Source: Saturnia japonica (taxonomy: Eukaryota; Arthropoda; Insecta; Lepidoptera; Saturniidae). From it: a stretch of 64,000 nucleotides of DNA. Positions 23,701-32,700 of this stretch are shown in pieces. The notes beneath the pieces were generated by a model. The model did not search any database and was not told where the DNA came from. It was given only the letters and a program-made list of their open reading frames with translations. Numbering within the stretch: position 1 is the first letter of the stretch; each line of letters begins with the position of its first letter. The stretch spans positions 3,658,001 through 3,722,000 of the forward strand of contig CM065320.1 in the NCBI GenBank assembly GCA_033032175.1, in the 5' to 3' direction. Both the position numbers and the translations under genes were made by a program.

Positions 23701-26700
23701 TTGTGGAAGATACACAATCTACGGCTGAATTAGTAGCAGCTTTCGACGTTAGCGTCGAAACAATATTGGTCCATTTGCGTCAAATTGGCAAGGTAAAAAA
23801 GCTTGACAAATGGGTGCCCCATGAACTCAATGATCGCCAGCGCGAAGTACGCGTCGAGACGTGCCTTGCACTGCTCAACAGACATACAAATGAAGGAATT
23901 TTGAACCGCATTGTTACCTGTGATGAAAAATGGATTCTGTTTGATAACCGCAAGCGCTCAGCAAGTTGGTTGGATCCTGGTTCAGCACCTAAACAATGCC
24001 CTAAACGAAAACTTATCCCTAGAAAAGTGATGGTCACTGTTTGGTGGTCTAGCGCCGGTGTGATTCATTACAGCTTCTTACCAAACGGGGTGAGTATTAC
24101 TGCAGATGTGTACTGTGAAGAACTGAACACAATGATGGAGAAGCTGGCACATCTCCAACCAGCATTGGTCAATCGCTCGTCTCCGCTGCTCCTGCACGAC
24201 AACGCGCGACCTCTTACTGCACAGCAGACGGTCTCCAACTTGCAAGAACTGGGGTTGGAAGTTCTCCGTCATCCACCCTACTCACCAGACCTTGCGCCTA
24301 CAGACTACTACTTTTTCCAGAATTTGGATAACTCCTTGGCGGGAAAAAAATTCAATACCCGAGAGACAGTACAAAATGGCCATTGAAGAATTTGTTGCCT
24401 CCCGTCCAGCTGATTTCTTTAAGAAGGGCATCAATAAACTGCAACTGCGCTGGCAAAGATGCATTGATTGCATGGGTGATTACTTCGATTAATATAAATA
24501 AAAAATACATGAAAAAAATTCGTTTAAATTTTTTCATACAAAACGGCAATTTCATAGGTAAAGACCTTTCTTTGGACTTGTACTACTTGTAAGTTACAAA
24601 ATCGATAAAGAGTGCTGTAATTATCCATATGAGTGTTTCGTTTTACGCATCACGGTAATGATTAGAAATATGTACGTCCTTTCCTAATGACAGGGCACGT
24701 AGCTGGACCGTTAATATTATAATTTTTTTATGTATTTTTGTTTTTGTGCATGCTAGTATTATTAAATTCATGTGCACAGTTTCCCCGGCTGACTTTGTTT
24801 TTTAATTAGTTTATATTATGTAATAGCGTGTTTTGTTATTAAGAATAAATGTTTCCGTTCTTTTAATTCTTTCTTTTATTGTTGATTCGACGATTACCAT
24901 TGTTTTTGGAGTGTACTATACTATTTCCATTTCTTTATTTTCTCGATGACAGTTCTAATTTGATAGTTGTAGTGTTGTGACCAAATAAGTAATAACCATC
25001 GATATCGATCGAATATATCGTGACAATGACGTTTCCTCAGATTTTCATTAAAATAAATAAATAAAGATTACCGGTCGTTATAATTATTTCGTTTCATTGT
25101 CGAGTACCTACCTATACCTACTTATTTTACAACAGCTTCGAAAATTTTGAAGAAGTTGGCATTATCAATCAAGAATTAATACGTGTAACATCTTGTAATA
25201 AAATATAATGTTAGTTAATAATCGGGTCTATTATCGTGTTACGTTTATCGATATAGCTCCATCCCTATCAGTTTCTCCGACTCTGGTATAATCTTGTACG
25301 TGTGTAAACATCATATTCTTATAAAATAATGCATACATAATGTAAAAAAGACGCTCGTTCATGTTTCCATAGGAGCTGTAATCGAGAAAATAAAGAAATG
25401 GAAATGGTATATGCTTTTAAAGCACAAAGCAGTGTCACTTTGCCGGGCTACTTACTATTAAAAAATTTAAAGGGACTATAATTATAATACCTTTCCTATG
25501 TTAGTGACTATTGCGGCAAGAACTTGCATTGTGTGCATAGTTGGCAAGACAAAATACCACAACTTCTGTAGTGTTAAATTCGCGGACATGTGTTCTGTTT
25601 CCAATTGAGCTATCATAGTCTGAAATATAAAATAGTTAACAAACATTTATCTCAATTATACGATAAAAAACCCATAACACTTAAATATCAATCATTCAGG
25701 GCAGAAATGCGATCAGGTTAAATTAAAATTGGATAATAGGTTAATTATTTGAACAATCTCTTCAAACAATAGCTTTATACATATGAATATGTTATATAAC
25801 AATAAAATTTCCTTCACTGTACCGTAGACCCTCACATTGTGTTTTAGAGTCGTTATTATTTTTATTATAGCCGCTCTACACTTGCTCGCGAAACACGCGC
25901 GAAGGCAAGACGCGTGAAACATGAATGTGACGTCGATTAGCATATTCTTCGCAGATTCACGCAGTGTTCGCCAATTTTTTGACGTTTTTTTTTATTGTGC
26001 ATTAAAATGAATGCGATTTAGTGTAACGAATTAGAATTGAACATTTTTGAATTACATACAAGATAAACCAATTTTTGAACTTTTTAATTACAAAACTACC
26101 AGCAACATTAAATATAAACACTCACATAATAATCCTTCAATAAAATTTCAATAGCAGCAACCAATGCGTGTAGTACTTGTCCAGACCACATATCACACTG
26201 TTCAATAAATCTCCTAACGATAGAATAGTTCGAGGCCAATGGCAACATTTGTTGGACTATTTGTTTTAATGCATCATCCAAATCATCTGATATCAAAAAT
26301 GTTCTTGGGTCATATGTATCTTTTACTTGTTGGTGCACAATATAGTTACCAGGAACTCCAGAGAAAATATATAAAAGTTCGTCTATGATAATATTTTCTT
26401 GAGAAGCTAAAGGAATCCCAGCTGAAAATTGAATAAATAGTGAAGCGTACAACAATAAAATATTCAGAAATGTTTTGAGTATTATTATAGTACCTAAGTA
26501 CTAGCGGTGTACCCGCGGCTCCGCACGTTTTTGTTACTACGCAGTAGTTATCTATGTCCCGTAATTTTATTTTTATAGCTTCTCAATTATGGAATGGCAT
26601 ATGCTTTCCGCCCACAAAATTTGATCATAATCAGTTGAGAATTGATGAAAATTTAACTTTTTGATACTTTGTTTGCGATTTCTAGAAGTAGTATTGAAAA

Positions 26701-29700
26701 TTGTTATAGCTCATCAATTATGTAATTACTTACCTGATCCAGGCGATCCAGGAGAACAACGATTAATCTCTATCTCGAAGCTGGATCTACGTAACTGGAT
26801 AATTTGTTCCAGGTCAATCCAGGTAAATATATTCATGAACAACTTAAAGCGTAGATCTTTCCGAGAGTTGGCGCTATATAAACGTTCGATATAATTTACC
26901 TTTTGTCCATGTTCGGACATTGTTCCACTGAAATCCTCCACGGTCTACTCTATGACTACTATATAGCCAGTAAACCGGAGGTCGGTGATAAACTCGCTGT
27001 TTATATTGTTCCCAGGCCAGAACCTTACAAACAACTTCCAGTGACAGCACTGAACAGTTTAGGAGATGTAACGTCTCCTTATCAGACTCCCCGCTGCAAC
27101 AAGATTGGTTTCGAGATCTAATCCTGTACTCGGATTGAAATAATGGCATTTTCGTAAAAATACTTCAACACTTCGATGTACCGGTTGTCAACTATTGCAT
27201 CGTTTGAGATACTGCAGTACAGCCCAGATCATAATCGAATCGAAGGCTTTCTCGTAGTCCACAAACGCTAAGCCAAGGGACAGGTATCCGATCTTTTGTA
27301 TAACCTGCCATAGTGCATGTATATGAACCTCTTTACTAAGCCGGCTTGTTCGGGAGGCTGGAAGTCATTGAACCTGCACGCAAGACGGTTCGTATTAACC
27401 CTCGAAAACAACTCGTGAACATGGTTCAAAAATAAGATGGACCTATCATTCTTCAATAGAGTAATTTTGCCGTTTTTAAATGAAGAGTACCACATGACAC
27501 TTCTATGAGTATAGTAAAGTACTGGTTTACTAATCGCTGCCAATAGTTTGACTGTAATTCTATCCTCTCCGGGAGCTTTGTTACTTTTAAACTTTTTTAG
27601 GGACATACTAACTAATCTCGTATAAGCTGTTGTCCGGGATGTCTTCTGTATAGTGTCAGGTTAATCTGACTCTTAGGCCCCAAGTTAGTTTTGTATCTGG
27701 TTTCTTCGTTGATGTGTATACTACAGAATTTCTCGAGTTAAGAGAGCTCAAGAGGTCAGGTTTGGATGATACAATTCTGCAGTGATCAGTTTTAAACTTT
27801 GCTCAATAAACAAATATTTCACGTATACTTTGGAGACTTTGTTTCGCTCTATCGCTTATTTAATACGATTTGTATTAAACTGGAGTATGTCACTTTTGAC
27901 TACGAAATCCGTCTATTAAGCTATTGTAACACACAGGCATAATTTAAATATCCTAGGTGTGGATATTCACAGCGACCTCAACGCGAGGGATTACATCGGA
28001 AGTGTCATCTCTATTACATCTCGGAGACTCAGAATCCTGAACAGGGTGCGACGGATTTTCACGCCCGGTCATCTGTATCTTCTTTACAAGGCACAAATTC
28101 TGCCATGTACGGAATACTATTCGCATCTCTGGGATGGATCTGCAAAATACCTCCTCGATGCTCTGGAAATGTTGCAGAGACGGGCTGTTCGCATTATTAA
28201 TGATGCATACCATTACCAAATACATGGACAAGCAGCAGCCGCGCAGGATCTTCGCTTCGCTGAGCGTGTTCTATCGTCTGTATCATAGTGAGTGTTCTGA
28301 AGTGCTATTCAATCTAATACCCTCCTCCCACTTTCACAACAGAACCACACGCGCTGGGCTTCGGAGTCACAGTTTTACGTTAACCTCCATCTCGGCACGA
28401 ACTAAAAAGTTCTCTATGACTTATCTTTTTTCGTACCGTGAAGCTGTGGAACCTTCTCCTGGCCAGTTCGTTCTCTTTTTCTTACGACATGGGGTTCTTT
28501 AAACGTAACGTGAAGAGATATTTATGCAGGCCGGCATCACAGTGGCGACCGCTGATGGATTTAGATTTCTCGGTAGCACCGCGTTGGTCACAGATATATC
28601 ATTGAATAATTATTTTTTTTCGTCACATGTCGACAAGTCTATCTCATTGTTTGTTGTGCCGTCAGGGCTCATCCATCAATTTTATTTATACCAAAAAAAA
28701 ATCAGTATCTTAAAGGCATACCATATTATTGCTCATTATTCTCAGAAAAAATAATGTGATTTGTTTTGTTTATTTTTTAGGATTAACTAATTCGGTATGC
28801 GATTCTACATTAAACATTATTAATATTACATTAATACATAATTAATATTACATTATATTCTTAATATTACATTAATACATTACATACAAAAAATTATTAA
28901 TATTACATTCAAAAAATATTTTCACAGTGAATTCTTAAACGATTTCGATAAAAACTTGTAGACAAGCATACGTCATTCCATTATTGATAAACTATAAGAA
29001 TTTTTGAAAATACTTTCAGGAACCGCAAAAAGTTTTTTTTTTAATTTACTCCTTACGAATCGATTTTCATTTATGGCCTTGGTGGGGAAATTTTATGAGT
29101 GAAATTTAGAAAAATGTTAATAAATAAGCGTAACATTTTTCTGCGCAAAGTGCCTTACGCATCTTTCATTTTATAATCATGTATGTGGATCATCTTGCTT
29201 TTAGATAAATCATTAACCACTGAATCAATCAGTCGGCCTTTCGGTTGTTCGGTCGGCCAATTAGTCAATAAATCATCTCTTTGCCTATTGCACATTCAAA
29301 GACAATCGTACTTAAGGAGTAAGCTCCAGTGGGCGTTACAGCTGACACACACACACACACACTTTTTTAAATATTTCTCAATGAAAATCGATGAAATTTT
29401 GTACATAGAAAGTATACATATATAATTCCATAGTTGATAGGCTATAAAGAATCGACAATAGTTTTAAAAATCGTTCTCACGAAAATTTGTATCAGGGAAG
29501 TATATTATGTAATTTCTCAACTGAGAAGCTTTGAGAACTGTCAATAATAATACGAGTAATAATGCAATTACCAAATACAAATAACTTCTACGTGAACAAC
29601 TAGTGATTTATAAGGTGTCAATATAAAGGGCGGCAAAAACTATTTTTGCCCGGAACGGCAAAATACCTAGATCAGGCCTTGCGCAAATGCCCTGTTTCCG

Positions 29701-32700
29701 ACAAATGTTGTCGGGGCGAGGTTCTGCAGAAGATAACGGAGGCGATAATGTGGCGGAGAAGGGCAACGCGTGCATTTACGTGACGTAGACGCGCAGTCAC
29801 AGTACACTAAAGAGAAAAAAATTATGTTTTTGATGAAAAAATAAAATAAAATCCCTTCTTACTAACACACAATCGTTTTTGAAACTAGAAATAATTTATA
29901 TAAAAACCTTCAAAATTTACAGTAATATATTTTGATGAAAAGGTAATCATGATAATTTAATATACCATTATCTTTATTATTATAATATTTTAATAGATGA
30001 TGATGATGATGATATAGCAATATCTATTTTTATATAGTATTATGAATAATGCTTGATATGACTGTTTCAAAATGATACCACATTTTATACAAAAGATACT
30101 ACTTTGGCCTAGAATTCTGTTATATTTTCAGATACATTTACTGTACAAATCAATGACTCATCTCTGTCATGAGTTATGAAAACGATTTTACATAGGGGAT
30201 TAAACAAATTTGAAAATACTATAAATTTTGTATAGTTAATTTAATGTTGTTTCTTTACAATTCAGAATATATCATTTTTATTTTCTGTGATTGGATAACA
30301 ATCTTGCTGATTATTTTTCATTCTACATGAAATGTCACCCACACAGACGACCCTGTTATCATTCGTTTATTATCTAAAAATAATTAAGATCTTATGATTG
30401 AAATTATAATACTTTAGCTACACATACAAATAAACCATACAAATTATACCTGTAATGTTACATAATATCATCATATCTTTATTAGATTTTTTATTTCTTG
30501 TCTATGCATATATTTATTACCTAAAAAATTATATTGGTAATAAATGATTCTAAATTAAGATTTTATATTTTCTGCAGTATCATATTATATAGCCAAATTG
30601 TATGAAATTCTATACATGACAATTAAATTATTTATTCTTATTTACTACTTACCTAAAGAAGCTATAATTGGGACTGGTTCTTTAGGAAAGTCCCATGACA
30701 TTGCTGCATGATCCTTCTGCCAATTTGGTAAGTCAAGACTATTGTACCAGTTTGGGCGGAGTTTTGACTGAAATGACTTCATGACAATCTTTTTGCCTTC
30801 ATCAACTGCTTTCAACAATTTATCTTTAATCTATAATTTTAGAAACATAATTATGTAAGTTTTGGGTATATATACTGTATACTTATGTTGTATACATACT
30901 TATTTTACACACACAATATATGTACTAACACACAAATAGCACAGGGTGCAAGTGGAGTAGTGTCTAACCTCGGAACCGTTGAGCAGCTAGGTAACTGAGG
31001 GTTTTGAAAACTTATAGCTGCTCTGAGACGTACTTAAATTACCCGAATGTTTACGAACTTTGGCTACCTGTGATTGAGCCGCTCCATGTTGCTACAAACA
31101 TTTAAAAAATATATATTTTTTAAATATTTCACATCTACCTGCCACAGCTGGTCACCACCATATATATATATATGTATTATATATTACTATATATATATTA
31201 TTATATATACCATATATATATTATTACACAATAAAATTACAATTGGAGGACAAAGCATTCTGTACCATTCTTCCAGCGGATCAAGCAAGGTGTGCATAAT
31301 ATTTAATAAAGAAAAATCTAGCCGATATTCGACTGCTCAAGTAAAACATACGTAGCAAATACTTGAAGGAATCCCGAGAGTTGGCAAGTTGGATGTTGAT
31401 AGGAAGCGAATTCCGCAGTTGCGCTGCTGTTAGGTGAAAGATCGGTTGCAGAAATAAGTATGATGACTAGGTATACTGAGAATTAAAGAATCAGAAGATC
31501 TTAGTTGTCTATTGTGCGTATCCGTGAGAGATTCAAGTAGTGTCTTTAATTATTTAGTACCATACATAGTTTAAAGAAATAGCAATTTATCTTTTATGAG
31601 TACATTCTCATACATACAATTACGCCTGTATTCCCCTAAGGGTTAGGCAGAGGTGTACTAATGTACACCCACAGTTCGCCGAGTATGTTTTTTTTTAGGT
31701 CCCATGTAATAGGAGGCGAGCCTATTGCCATTAATCGGGCACGAAACCAAACTCCGAGCTGCTACTGAGAATTTCATAGGAAAAACCCAATAACACTTTG
31801 CTCGACCTGGGAATCGAACCCAGGACCTCGATCATAGTAGTCGCGCTTACGACCACTAGGCTAACGAGGTAGTTTACTGAGTACATTCTCGAGGTGAAGA
31901 ATTTATTTGACTATAAATTAGAGAGGAAACGGATACCAGCTATCCAAATATTCGGCGCTTGCTCGCATGAGCGGCTAGCATAAGTTACATCATGACCACT
32001 TTTAGTGGGTTTCTGCATTTATAGTAGCTGGCCTGATCAAATGCTGAAAATTTAGTATTTATTCATCATACTTACCACGTTAATTTTGAGTACTAATTAT
32101 TATTAATAATAATAATAATATTTTTAACAAGTGATTATTGTCAGCAATAAATAATATTTGTAAGCTATGTGGCTGTATAAGGGATGTTTATCTTGTAATT
32201 AATGTGAAATAATTGTTTTTTTTTCATATTCGTTATCACATCGGATAGTGGGTTACTTACTATCTGGTATCTGGCCAGATAGTAAAAATTTTCAGGATAG
32301 GCTGAATAAGTTATAGTTGCCTGATATCCGTTTCCATCTCTATTACAAATATAAATTTACCTGTGGCAGATCTTCCTTAGTTATTTGATGCTTATTATCA
32401 CCTAATATAGGTTTAGGTGCAACTTTTGGCTTGGAACTTTTACTTTTCTTTTCATCACAAACTAACTTGTAAAACAGTGCTATCATATCAGGCAAATTGT
32501 CAGCACTGAAATAATTCATACATTGTTATATTTAGTTAATAATATAATAATATGTAATAGTATAGTATAGTATGTAATAGTAATATATAATAATAATGAA
32601 TACAAAGTGCACCTATTAACTAACTTCTACTGGCTTAGTCCTTTTTAACATATTAAGAAAATGGAAACATAATGAACCATTAAGATCAAGTGTATCTTGA

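Noticed and set aside
28815..28925. A CRISPR-like array
   Set aside because: The units are short, AT-rich and lack unique spacers; it is a simple tandem repeat in an insect intron.
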